This document shows, piece by piece, positions 21,170-31,545 of a DNA stretch of 64,000 nucleotides. Below the pieces are notes generated by a model. The model was given only the letters and a program-made list of their open reading frames with translations, was not told where the DNA came from and made no database searches. The stretch's first letter is position 1. Every line of letters starts with the position of its first letter. The position numbers were made by a program, and so were the translations under genes. Location: contig CM019825.1 in assembly GCA_009763385.1 (NCBI GenBank), forward strand, positions 119,283,131-119,347,130. Reading direction: 5' to 3'. This DNA is from Coix lacryma-jobi var. lacryma-jobi (Eukaryota; Streptophyta; Magnoliopsida; Poales; Poaceae).

Positions 21170-23210
21170 TGAAAGGTCCTAATTGGCTAGAGGGGGGGTG
21201 AATAGCCTAATTTAAAATTCTACAAAGCACTAGGGCAATTTGTTAGATAATAACAAAGCGATAAATGCGGTTGCTCTAGCTCTATGTCAAATGCAAGCCA
21301 CCTATTTTCAAGTCTAGTTAATTATGATCTCTAGGGCACACAAGGACTAAGTCACTTCTTTACTAAACTAGTGAGCTACACAAGAGAGCTAGCAAAACTA
21401 AACTAGCTATACTAGCAAAGCTACTACTATTATTAACAAAGGAAACAAGTTACTCTATAATAAGTATGAACAAAGGAATACAAGAGAGTGGTAGTGTGAT
21501 TTTACCGAACCGGGCAAGTGAAGATAATTGATATCACAAAGGAATGCCAATCACCAAGGGACACAATATGAACACGAGATTTATCCCCGAGGTTCACGTG
21601 CTTGCCGGCACGCTACGTCCTCGTTGTGTCGACCAAGGCTTCGTGGTTCGGTGGCTAATCGGTATCACACACCGAGCTCTCCACAAGAGCACCACAAGAA
21701 CCTACCCCAAGCAATGGTAACTCAATGACACGCGCAATTTACTAGGAGTTACCTTTGGCTCTTCGCCGGGGAGGTACAAGCCCCTCACAAAGTCGTTGGG
21801 ATGGCCACGAACAATCACCAACTCGTGCCAATCCTCCTCCGCTGCCACCAAGCCGTCTAGGCACCGGCAAGTGCCAAGAGTAAAAAGAAATCCGCAGCAA
21901 CAATCACCAAGATGCCTCTAGAATGCAAGAACACAATGCAAGCTCTTGGTTTCACTCGATCTCACTTGGATTCGCACTAACAATCAAGAGATCGGAGGGA
22001 GGGATTAGATCTTGCTCAAGAGGATGTTCAAGAGGTTAGAAAGTCAAGAGAGCAACCCCACTAGCCGGCCACGACCTATATATAGAGAGGGGAGGACGGC
22101 GGCTCGACCCCACCTTTCTGCGCTTGGTCGGTAGTACCGACACCTCCTGGGCGGTACTACCGGCTTGGTCAAACTAGCCGTTTACTCACAGCCTGCTGGA
22201 AAAAGCGAAGCACCGACTCTTGGTCGGTACCTCCGAGGTCGGTAGTACCGGCCCTATGGCGGTACTACCGGCAGGCTACTTTCGAACGCATTCAAAAACT
22301 TCCTCCTGACTCTTGAACTACCGACCCCCTGGTCGGTACTTCCAAGCCCGGTGGTACCGGCCCTATGGCGGTACCACCGCCAGGTCATCTTCCACTCAAC
22401 TTCAGAGAGCTCCGCAAACTTGCCAACCACCGGCCTTGAGTCGGTAGTACCGAGCGCGGTACTACCGAGGTAATGGCGGTACTACCGGTAGGCCAAAACT
22501 GGCCACTTCCAGAGAGCTCCGCAAAACCCCTTCAGGGCCACGGTACCACCGACCCCTGGTCGGTACCACCGCCGGCGGTAGTACCGAGGTAATGGCGGTA
22601 CCACCGCCAGGCCAAAACCGCTTCGGTCCAGAGAGGTCTGCGCGCTGCATCCTTGGGCGGTACCACCGACAACCCAGGGTCGGTACCACCGACAACACAC
22701 AGAAAACTTCATTTTCATCTCCGAGTTGATCCAAAACTAATCCAACAACTTCTCCTTTGCAAATGTGCTAACACCAACAAGAGTACAACATCATGTGCAT
22801 GTGTGTTAGCATTTTCAAAACATTTTTCAAAGGATTTATCGCCTCATTTTAGTTATGTCATATGCAAATGCAACTAGAGGCAACTTGATAACCGTATACT
22901 ATGAATTTCTCCTCTTGATAGTACGGCTATCTATCCTAAATACACTCACACCCTCTATGGTGTCTTGAGTGCCAAAAACAAATGAGCCTATTGGTTATAC
23001 CTTTGCCTTGAGCTCTTTTATTTTCCTCTTTCTTCTTTTCTTCTAGTGAAGATATGGACCATCTTACGACCAATCACTTGATCATTGCATCACATGTCCA
23101 TCATCATGCTTCACTTGAGCCATGGACCACCTTTTGCTAATCAAGCACTTAATGACAAAGGTTAGTCCAATGGGTTTCATCAATTATCCAAAACCAAACT
23201 TGGGCTTTCA
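21170..23210 (-). repeat. 5' LTR of the Copia element
   Basis: 2041 bp, virtually identical to 12738-14778. Transcription would start here on the minus strand and run toward gag at 21111. The open frames seen in both LTRs are shared by copy and are not genes. Confidence 0.95.
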
Positions 23211-24010
23211 ACCGCCTCCCTCGCCGTCTCCGATCTCGATCCAGTGCCGCGCCGCCGTCCTCCTCGATCTCCGTCGCCGACGTCCGCCTCGCCGTCGTCC
23301 TCTCCCGAGGCGCTCTCCGCCCTCGCCGTGCCTCATCGTCGTCCTCTCTCGCGCCGCTCTCCGCCCTCGCCGTGTCGCCGTACGTCGTCCTCTCCCGCGC
23401 CGCTCTCCGCCCTCGCCGTGTCGCCGTACATCGTCCTCTCCCGCGCCGCTCTCCGCCCTCGCCGTGCCACGTGCGGCTTGCGCCGCGCAAGTGCCTCGCC
23501 GTGTGGCCTCGTCGTCGTCCTCTCGCAGTCACCGTCGTCTTCGCTGTGCCTCGCCCCGCCGTCGTGTCCTCGCCGGGTGCCTCGCCGTGGCCTCGCCGTG
23601 TAGCCTCGTCGTCGTCCTCTCGGTCGCCGTCGTCTTCGCCGTGCCTCGCCGTGCCTCGCCGAAGTGTCTTCGCCGTGTGACCTCGCCGTGGCCTCGTCGT
23701 GTCCTCGCCGTGTCCTTCCTGTGTCTGTGAGCGTTGGTCGTGTGCGTGTGTGGACAGGGTGTGTGCGTGTGTTTACTGTTTGCAGAGAAAAAAAAGAAGT
23801 GTGTGCACTTGTATATAGAAAAATGATTATAGAAAAATGAATATAAATACATATATATTTATAGAAAAAATAAATATATAAGTTTTTTAATCTAACAAAA
23901 TATATGTTTACACATGTAGATAAAAAGAGATTGATCGCGTTGATATGGTCGTGTATGTCGGTATGTCACTTAGATATGTTATTCTCCATGTTATCGTGTT
24001 ATTCGCAGAA
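23211..24010 (+). other. leader of the second CACTA gene, GC-rich tandem repeats
   Basis: The leader resumes here after the Copia element. From about 23337 to 23475 a 46-bp unit (GTCCTCTCCCGCGCCGCTCT and on) occurs nearly three times in tandem, and looser copies of CTCGCCGTG follow to 23710. From 23760 the DNA turns AT-rich. It looks like an intron ending in the acceptor-like ATTCGCAG at 24001-24008. Frames through the GC-rich part rotate because 46 is not a multiple of three, so I do not call a protein. Confidence 0.55.
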
Positions 24011-27000
24011 ATGGCCGACCCAGTTGACAACATGGAGGAGGAAATGTACGACTTAATCAACAGCGGCGCTAATCAAGATTTAGCAGCAGGTGATGACAAC
24101 AATAATCAAGAAGTAGATGACGGCAGTCAATACTTTGCTGATTATGAAGAAATCATGCAAGAAAATACTGGCGAGGTATAAGTACAATCTCTATGTGCAC
24201 ATTTTATTCTAAATAATTTATAAATGTATTTATAATCTACTGTTCCTGCATACGTAGCCCTCCGGATCGACAACGACTACCGGGAAGAGTAGGACCGTAC
24301 GAGGTCCGAAGAAGCCGTTGGATGGCCGGTACATTATCTCGGAATTCGACGAGGAAACAGGCCAAGTACTTGGAGAACATGCACAGAAATTTGTTAGCCA
24401 CTGTGGGTACCTTGTAAGGGATAAAATCCCGATCAGTGCTCGTGAATGGAAGAAAAAGACAAGTGCTCCTCATATAAGTTTCGTCTATGATCTTGATAAG
24501 GATCTGGTTTGGGCAGATGTCCTTGCACATTTCACGCTTGAAACAGATGATACAAATTTGAAGGCAAAAGTTCGGGAGTGGGCTATGAAGAAAATGGCAA
24601 CACTATTCCAGGGCTGGAAGAAGAACTTATACAACAGATTTATCAAGAAGGACCTAACTCCGGACTTCAACACTAAGGCCTACGTGAAGTTGAGGCCTTT
24701 TTGGGATGAATTTGTAGAATTTAAGAAATCAGAAGAGGGTGAGGCACGGGTCCGAAGGAACCAACAAAATGCCCGACAAAAACAATACCACCATCACTTG
24801 GGATCAGGTGGCTACAAGAGTGCCATTCCTAAGGAAAGAATGGAACGGGAGATTCTAGCCAAGGGCATCGAACCAGAATCAATCAACTGGCCTGAGCGCG
24901 CCAAGTATTGGTTTTTTGATCATGGAGGAAGCCTGGACCTACAGACAGGAAAGGTAGTGTATGGCACAAAACTCCAAAGAGCAGCCAAAAGATTGGCTTA
25001 TGCTCGAGACATGGCTGACAGTGGCGCGTGGCAGCCGAACAGAGAAAAGGATGAGCTGACATATGCCCTGGAGAATCCTGAACACGGTGGGAGAACAAGA
25101 GGCTATGAGGAGTTGTCGTGGGAGCATGCCTTCCCAAAAGACAGAGACCTATAGAAGCCGCGCAAGAAAGAAGGAGGACGAGGCAGAGCGGATGCGAAGG
25201 ATGGAGGAAATGGTTATGCAGTCACAGGCCGCGGCTCGTGAAGCGGTAGAGCGAGAAAAAGCACTTGAAGGCAAAATGAGTGAGGAAATCAAAAGGCAAG
25301 TGCAGTTAGCAGTAAGTTCCTTCCAAAGGCAATCTGCATCAGAGCCGGGAGTCAACATCAGCCCCCCTGGTCAGTTGAAAAGCAGTTGCGCTTCCACGGA
25401 GGTGCCAATGATTTAAGGTGATGTAGGGCTACGCTTCCCCATGGATGACATCACTGATCCTCTCACGACATGTGAGTTGCACATTCCACAGGCGAATGAC
25501 ACAATAATGGTGGCTATTGGTGTTGTATCTCCTATTGACCCTACGAAGACACCAAGATGCCATGGAGCATTAGTACCACCTGGTTATGCTAGTGTCTCGG
25601 TGGATAGAGTAGTGAAAGGGCATAGCAATGTGACTCTTGACATTGAAGGAGGTGATGGTGAGAAGACTTTAGGAGAAGCGGAGAAGGCATTCATATGTTG
25701 GCGTAAGCGCTATATCATTATTCCTGGGGCATCACCTCCTCCTCAACAAACTAACCCTAGGTGCGGATGAAAGTGAATAAAACATTTTTCTTTCACTAGT
25801 TATGTATTGGCTTAAATATAATTGTGACTGCATACCATGTTGTTTTCACAGCAGGACCTGTCCCGACCTAAGTCATAGTGTTGCAGGCGATGCAATGAAA
25901 CACACAGCTGCATCCCCACCGGCTCCATTCCCTCCACGACGGGCTCCATCTCCGCCACTGGCCCAATCTCCTCCACGACGGGCTCCATCTCCGCCACTGG
26001 CCCAATCTCCTCCACGACGGGCTCCATCTCCACCATTGGCCCAATCTCCTCCACCACGGGCTCCATCTCCGCCACTGGCCCAATCTCCTCCACCACGGGC
26101 TCCACTCCGCCACTGGCCCAATCTCCTCCACCATGGGCTCCATCTCCGCCACTGGCCTAATCTCCTCCACCGCCACGGGCTTCATCCCCGTCACCGACTA
26201 CACCAAAGAAGAGGCCAGCCACACAAATGAAGGCATCGACCCCACCGCCACTGAAGAAGAAAGCCTCTTTAGAAAGAAGACAACCAATTCCTAAGATGAC
26301 GAAACTTCCATATGAGATGACTGATGAGGAAACTAATGCTGCAGCGAAAGCACATTTGGACCAATTCTGGGCGGACACCGCGGCTAAAATTAAAGCGAAG
26401 AAAAACCCAGAGAAGCCGTACCTTTTTGTACGTCCTAATATGCTCAGGAAAAAGGTGGATGCTCATCAGAAAAAGGTGCGTGATTCTCGTAAGAAATCGC
26501 CACTATCAGACTATGACCGCACTATCACCAAGTCACAGAAGAGAGCAAACAAGGGTGTCCCACAGCTCGGGGAACAATCAAAACAATCAGTGCCCCCGCT
26601 AGTTTTTGCGAATGAATATGGTTCTAACATGAAAGCGCTAGAACAACTTGATGTGGATCCTGAGCATCTTGATGCATTTTTCGCAGAAACTGGTCTAACC
26701 TTGTCCCAAATGCTCGGTGAGTCAGCCATTGAAAGTGCTCCGGAAATTGATCACTGGAAGAAGAATTATGTATATGGCCAGAGTCTATACAACCTTGCGG
26801 CCCTCATAGAACTTGGCACTCAAATGTACTTGGTAAACCAGTGGTACATGGCAGCGTGTAGCAAAAAAACGGATGATTGGATTTGCGTTAGAATTAGAGA
26901 CCATCATTACTTTCATGGCGATGATATCATACTTGTCCAATTCACTGAGTTACACCAGCTATGCCACCTGGATGCTCTAGACAAATCTCTAGTCAGCTGC

Positions 27001-28087
27001 TTTTGTTTGTAAGTGATCCTTCGTTTTAATAATCTCACTTAGCATATGTATATGTAAATGTAATTATACTAACACTAGCTAGTGTGTCAGGAACATGATG
27101 AGAGACCTCGTACGTAGAAATGACAAGGAAGTTGGTTTCATTGATCCATATATCCTATTCTCGCTCCCAAACAAAGATTTCGGCTATGATATATGGAGAA
27201 ATGAAACAGAGAGGAATCTCCGGAGGTTCTTGATCAACCAAAAGAACAAAAGATATATACTCTTCCCCTACAACTTTAGGTGGGTGTTGTTATCATGTGC
27301 ATATTTAATTTTACTTACTCAATTCTCGTTAATATGTTGACTATATAAGCAAATTAATGCAGCTTTCACTGGATATTGATTGTCATCGATCTCTCCGAAA
27401 CTCAATTGCTAATCTATGACTCATTGAGAAAACCACTGGGAGATTACCAAGATATCATAGACATTATCCAGGGGTAACTTTCGATCTCTAAATATTGATT
27501 TCTACACTTTAAATCTATAATAGTTAATTATGATCCATTTATTGTGCAGCGTTTGGGCCTGGTTCGTTCCGAAACACCGTCCGGATTTGAAAGTGGCACT
27601 TCCTCCTCCTATCCAATTGCAAGTAAGTTGTATTATTAGCTCCCAGCGTCTTTACCACTGTAGCATGCTTCATCACACGCGTGGGATGACGAGATAGTAA
27701 TCTTTTTACATCGTGCAGTGGGTTCTACGGCAACCACCAGGGAACAATTTGTGTGGGTACTACGTTTGCGAGTTTCTCTCGGTGTATGCGAAAAGAACTC
27801 TTGTAGAGAGACAAAAAGTATGTAACATGTATACATAATAATAATCCCATGTATTTTTTTATTGCTATTAAATAAATTTTATGTATATTAATGCATTTTT
27901 CCTTTTTTGCAAATTGAAGGACTTATGGTTGAAGAACCATGTGTTGGAAATGGTGCGACTCAAAGGAATTCAAAAGACAATCGCAGGATTTCTTAATGAC
28001 CATGTCCTCAAAACCGGCACCGAGTTCTACTATAACCCGGAAGAACCAGTGAAACCAAACCAAGACGACCATTTGTATGATATTTAA
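24011..28087 (+). pseudogene. second CACTA gene: transposase_24-like part plus Ulp1-type protease
   Basis: Exons inferred from GT-AG borders: 24011-24175, 24258 onward, a Pro-rich part, then 26227-27008, 27091-27279, 27363-27473, 27550-27622, 27719-27817 and 27920-28087. The early part resembles the transposase_24 family (EFDEETGQVLGEHAQKFV, ending in a KDRD-YRSRARKKEDE block) and a GGDGEKTLGEA...ICWRKRYIIIP block. The late part is a C48 (Ulp1/SENP) protease with all catalytic residues visible: His in SFHWILIVID, Asp in LLIYDSL, Gln in RQPPGN and Cys in NNLCGYYVCEF. Damage: a one-base loss near 25148, stops around 25405, and a one-base loss and a TAA in the Pro-rich repeats near 26105-26160. 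Copia lies in its leader. Whether this was one gene or two is not certain. Confidence 0.7.
25925..26180 (+). repeat. 39-bp coding minisatellite (Pro-rich)
   Basis: Six to seven tandem copies of a 39-bp unit encode PPRRAPSPPLAQS or PPPRAPSPPLAQS. The fifth copy has lost one base and a later copy carries a TAA, which breaks the frame. The repeats link the N-terminal and protease parts of the second CACTA gene. Confidence 0.85.
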
Positions 28088-28414
28088 GTGACGGTCAATA
28101 TTTGTGTTGTAAATACCAAGGCTGCATGCATGGATAATGCTGTAAATTTTATGTGCATAAATATATTATACATATAATATGTATAGCTAGCTGGTAGCTC
28201 GATCAATATATATAGTTTTCATATGTGTTTGTAAATTTTATGTGTATATATACGCGCATACATACATTAGCAGCGAAGAATATGTATTTGAAACCCTAAT
28301 ATATAATATATTATAGCAGCAAAGAAAACATATTAGAAAACCTAATGTAATTGTAAAACAGAAAACAATAACCAATTGAAAAAAAAAAAGAAAAAAGAGG
28401 ACAGCCCCCTAGGG

Positions 28415-28624
28415 TCTTTAGCCCTGGTTGGTAATACCAACCGGGACTAAAGAGGCCAGCCATCGGGGCCCGGCTCAGGACCTCTTTAGCCCCGGTTGGT
28501 AAAGGTCCCCCTTTAGCCCCGGGGCTAAAGGTCGGGCCTTTAGTCTCGATTCTTTAGCCCCGGCTCTATGCCCGGGGCTAAAGGCCATTTTGGACCGGGG
28601 CTAAAGGCCCATTGTGCAGTAGTG
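28415..28624 (+). repeat. CACTA right subterminal array and terminus
   Basis: Units such as CTTTAGCCCCGG and GGGGCTAAAG are packed in both orientations, ending in CATTGTGCAGTAGTG at 28624. They mirror the left array at 7700-8015. Confidence 0.88.
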
Positions 28625-28977
28625 GAATGAGATCGAGGGGAAGCATTGAGATATGAGGCTAGTTTTGAATGACGAGTTAATATCGTACAGTAGTTTTGAA
28701 CAAAATGACACGAGACAAACCCCGATCGACGAACATATCGACCTTTGTATAGTAGGATCGTTGCATCGTACCTGGACGCATGGCGAAAACGTGGCCTACT
28801 TTGTTGCCCCAACGTGTTTTTGACACTTTTCATACAGGAAAAAATTCCTAGGCAAGGCGGTCCAAGTAAGAAGAGACCTGCTAGCGCCAACAATTCGCAG
28901 AGCTACTCAAAGCCACTTTGCCCACCATGCACCATCCTCGTAGGCCCGCACGCACGTCGCCGGCTGGGCGGACGGTT

Positions 28978-28985
28978 CTATAAAT
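28978..28985 (+). promoter_or_regulatory. TATA box of the chlorophyllase gene
   Basis: CTATAAAT lies 113 bases before the start codon, giving a predicted leader of roughly 80-90 bases. It is 354 bases beyond the CACTA right end. Confidence 0.7.
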
Positions 28986-29097
28986 CTGCCACCTAGTATC
29001 ATCCTCTCTTCTCATCAGCAACCAATTAACACAAAGCCGGCCTGGCCTTACTACCAGCGACTGAGCGAGAGCGAGAGCGAGAGATATTAGCTACAAG

Positions 29098-30195
29098 ATG
29101 GCAGCACCGGTGCAGACCATGGCCACGACGCCTCAGGTCCTTGAACCGCCTGCTGCTGCGGCGGTCACGTCGGTGTTCCAGCCAGGAAAGCTTGCCGTGG
29201 AGGTGATCCCAGTGGATCAAGATGCACGGCCAACGCCGCCGATCCCCGTCCTGATCGCTGCTCCCAAGGATGCCGGCACCTACCCCGTCGCCATCCTCCT
29301 GCACGGCTTCTTCCTCCAGAACCGCTACTACGAGCAGATCCTCAAGCACGTTGCCTCGTTTGGCTTCATCATGGTTGCACCACAGGTTGTTTGTTGGCTA
29401 TGGCTAGTCGCTAGTGTGGCTGCATCACTGCATGTGTAATCTGCCTCTGTTGACTGGATGAATATATATAATCTTATCTGACACATGTATATATGCAACT
29501 TTATATGCTTGCAGTTCCACAGCAGCCTCATATCCAACAGCGACGCCGACGACATTGCGGCGGCGGCCAAGGTGACGGACTGGCTCCCCGAGGGCCTGCC
29601 GTCCGTGCTCCCGGCAGGCGTGGGCGCCGACCTGTCCAAGCTCGCCTTGGCCGGCCACAGCCGAGGTGGCCACACGGCCTTCTCCCTGGCTCTCGGTCTC
29701 GGGTACACCACCAACAGCCGCCTCAGGTTCTCCGCGCTCGTCGGGATCGACCCCGTCGCCGGCACCGGCAGGAACTCGCAGCTCCCGCCGGCGATCCTCA
29801 CCTACGAGCCCGCGTCTTTCGACATCGCCGCGCCGGTGCTGGTCATCGGCACCGGGCTGGGCGGCGACAGGGAGAACGCGCTGTTCCCTCCCTGCGCCCC
29901 CGCGGACGTCAACCACGCCGAGTTCTACCGCGAGTGCAGGGCGCCGTGCTACCACCTCGTCGCCAAGGACTACGGCCACCTCGACATGCTGGACGACGAC
30001 GCTCCCAAGCTTGTCACCTGCCTCTGCAAGGAAGGGAACAGCTGCAAGGACGTCATGAGGAGGACCGTCGCCGGGATCATGGTCGCCTTCTTCAAGGCCG
30101 TCATGGGCGACCAAGACGGTGATCTCATGGCCATACTCCAGCACCCTGGACTCGCACCAACCACACTGGACCCCGTCGAGTACCGGTTGGCATGA
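29098..30195 (+). CDS. CLH: chlorophyllase
   Basis: Two exons, 29098-29385 and 29515-30195, joined across a 129-base GT-AG intron with phase 0; product 322 residues. Chlorophyllase removes the phytol chain from chlorophyll to give chlorophyllide. The alpha/beta-hydrolase fold shows the oxyanion-side LLHGFF (68-73) and the lipase motif GHSRGG that holds the nucleophile Ser-145. The likely acid is Asp-175 in GIDPVAG and the likely His is His-251 in YGHLDMLDD. All three agree with the chlorophyllase family pattern. The N-terminus is Ala/Pro-rich but not a clear transit peptide. The exon is strongly GC-rich, typical of grass genes. No lesion was seen. A near-complete CACTA element ends 473 bases upstream of the start codon. 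Confidence 0.93.
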
Positions 30196-30283
30196 GCAGA
30201 AAGCTAGTCATATATATATATAACTGTTTGTTTTACTCTTCACTTCAATTCATTCATCCTTTCATTGTGTAAACACCTGCAGC

Positions 30284-30289
30284 AATAAA
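30284..30289 (+). terminator. polyadenylation signal of the chlorophyllase gene
   Basis: AATAAA lies 89 bases after the stop codon. It is a canonical signal at a plausible distance, though plant signals are loose. Confidence 0.5.
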
Positions 30290-30496
30290 ATTCGATCGGT
30301 TTTTAATCTGCTTTTGGAGAATACAATCACATTGTTTTTCTTATTTCTGAATCGAAATAAATCACATTTATTTTTTACTTCTATATATGTCAAATAAATG
30401 GAATCCAAACAATTATTACATGGCATGGTAGTGGGACCCGGGAATGCACTGTTCCTGTACATGATATGCAGTTCGAGACGAGATTTTCACTAATGA

Positions 30497-30829
30497 GGCC
30501 CCTGTTTAATTCTGGCCAAAAAAATTTCACCCGCCGCATTGAATGTTTGAACACATGCATGAAGTATTAAATATAGACTAAAAATAATTAATTACATAAA
30601 TTGTGATAACTTTGCGAGACGATTTTTTGAAACCTAATTAATATATGATTTGACAATGTTGTGCTACAATAAATATAAATTAATTAGTCTTATTAAATTC
30701 GTCTCATGGTTTCCTTACGAAATATATAATCTGTTTTCTTATTAGTCTATTTTTAATATACTAAATTAATGTGTTGGAATATCCGATGTGACATCAAAAA
30801 CTTTTTTCGTCCACCAACTAAACGAGGCT
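30497..30829. mobile_element. MITE, about 333 bp
   Basis: Imperfect inverted ends (GGCCCCTGTTTAATT and the complement of AACTAAACGAGGCT) enclose AT-rich DNA resembling the common grass MITEs that start with a GGCCTTGTTTAG-like sequence. A trinucleotide TGA flanks both ends and could be a PIF/Harbinger-type duplication. There is no coding potential. Confidence 0.6.
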
Positions 30830-30869
30830 TGAATACAAGTGCACAAATACGTTTAGATTGCATACTTAG

Positions 30870-31365
30870 GCCTTGTTTGGCATAGAAGCTATTTTTTAGA
30901 AAAATAGTTTCATGAGCAACTTTCTAGATGAAGCTGAACTGTTTTCAAAAAGGTATTTAGCAAAACAGTTTCACTAACAACTCTATGCATAGTTCGGAAA
31001 GAGAAATAAGGACCTCCTTCGGCCACGTTTGGCACAACACAACTTCACTAACGAAGTTGTTTTTGTTTTTAGAAAATAGCTTCATGAGCAACTTTCTAGG
31101 TAAACCTAAGCTATTTTAGAAAAAAAAATATCTGGTAAAACAGCTTCACGAATAACTTCATGCATAGTTGAGAGAGATAAATGAGGGTTGCACTATAAAA
31201 AGTTTTTTTTAGCTTCATCTCATCTTATCCTTTTATGAGAGGAGGAACAAAACAGCTCATAACAGCCTATAAAGCTGTTGTGAGTTTTATTCCAACTTAT
31301 CTTTTTGTGTGAGAGAGAAAATAGTGTTTAGTAAAAAAAACACCTCATAACAGTTTCATAAATTG
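30870..31365. repeat. two tandem copies of a MITE-like sequence
   Basis: The interval 30870-31010 and the interval 31021-31185 are related: both begin GGCC...GTTTGGCA and share TTCATGAGCAACTTTCTAG, AACAGCTTCAC/AACAGTTTCAC and ATGCATAGTT. The arrangement suggests tandem or nested copies of one non-autonomous element. The LINE at 31366 inserted into the downstream edge of this sequence. Confidence 0.6.
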
Positions 31366-31545
31366 ATAGCCAGCACTCAGCAACTCCGGCTGTCTTCTCG
31401 CAGCGTCCTCGCAGTCCTGAGATCCCGCTCCCCGCGGCCGACGGATCCCAGGCAGCGCTGCTCTTGCCGCCGGTGGTGGCTCCCGTCCGCGCCAGATCCG
31501 TTGCCTGGGCGCCCGTGGACGCCGGATCCGTCCACCCCCATCCTC

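Larger units (their letters stand above)
12738..23210 (-). mobile_element. Copia LTR retrotransposon (SIRE-like), 10,473 bp
   Basis: Two LTRs of exactly 2041 bp, TG...CA bounded, flank internal gag and pol. The element is on the minus strand, so the 5' LTR is 21170-23210 and the 3' LTR 12738-14778. A 5-bp duplication ACCGC flanks it (12733-12737 and 23211-23215). A methionine-tRNA primer-binding site is at 21155-21167 and a polypurine tract abuts the 3' LTR at 14779-14795. The order protease, integrase, reverse transcriptase, RNase H is that of Copia. Long gag, long LTRs and about 1 kb of non-coding DNA after pol suggest the SIRE/Maximus lineage (inference). Confidence 0.95.
7638..28624 (+). 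mobile_element. CACTA element, 20,987 bp, complete ends, Copia nested inside
   Basis: The left terminus CACTACTAG starts at 7638 and the right terminus GTAGTG ends at 28624. The 3-bp duplication GAA flanks both (7635-7637 and 28625-28627). The left subterminal array (about 7700-8015) repeats ACCAACCGGGGCTAAAG in both orientations; the right array (about 28415-28610) repeats the same unit. Only the first seven bases and scattered later bases of the termini match. Without the nested Copia and its 5-bp duplication the element is about 10.5 kb, an ordinary size for an autonomous CACTA. It carries an open TNP2 gene and a damaged second gene with a Ulp1-like protease domain. Confidence 0.9.

Noticed and set aside
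25812..26194. Minus-strand open frames of repeated EPVVEEIGPVAEM-like peptides
   Set aside because: They are the complement of the Pro-rich minisatellite on the plus strand.
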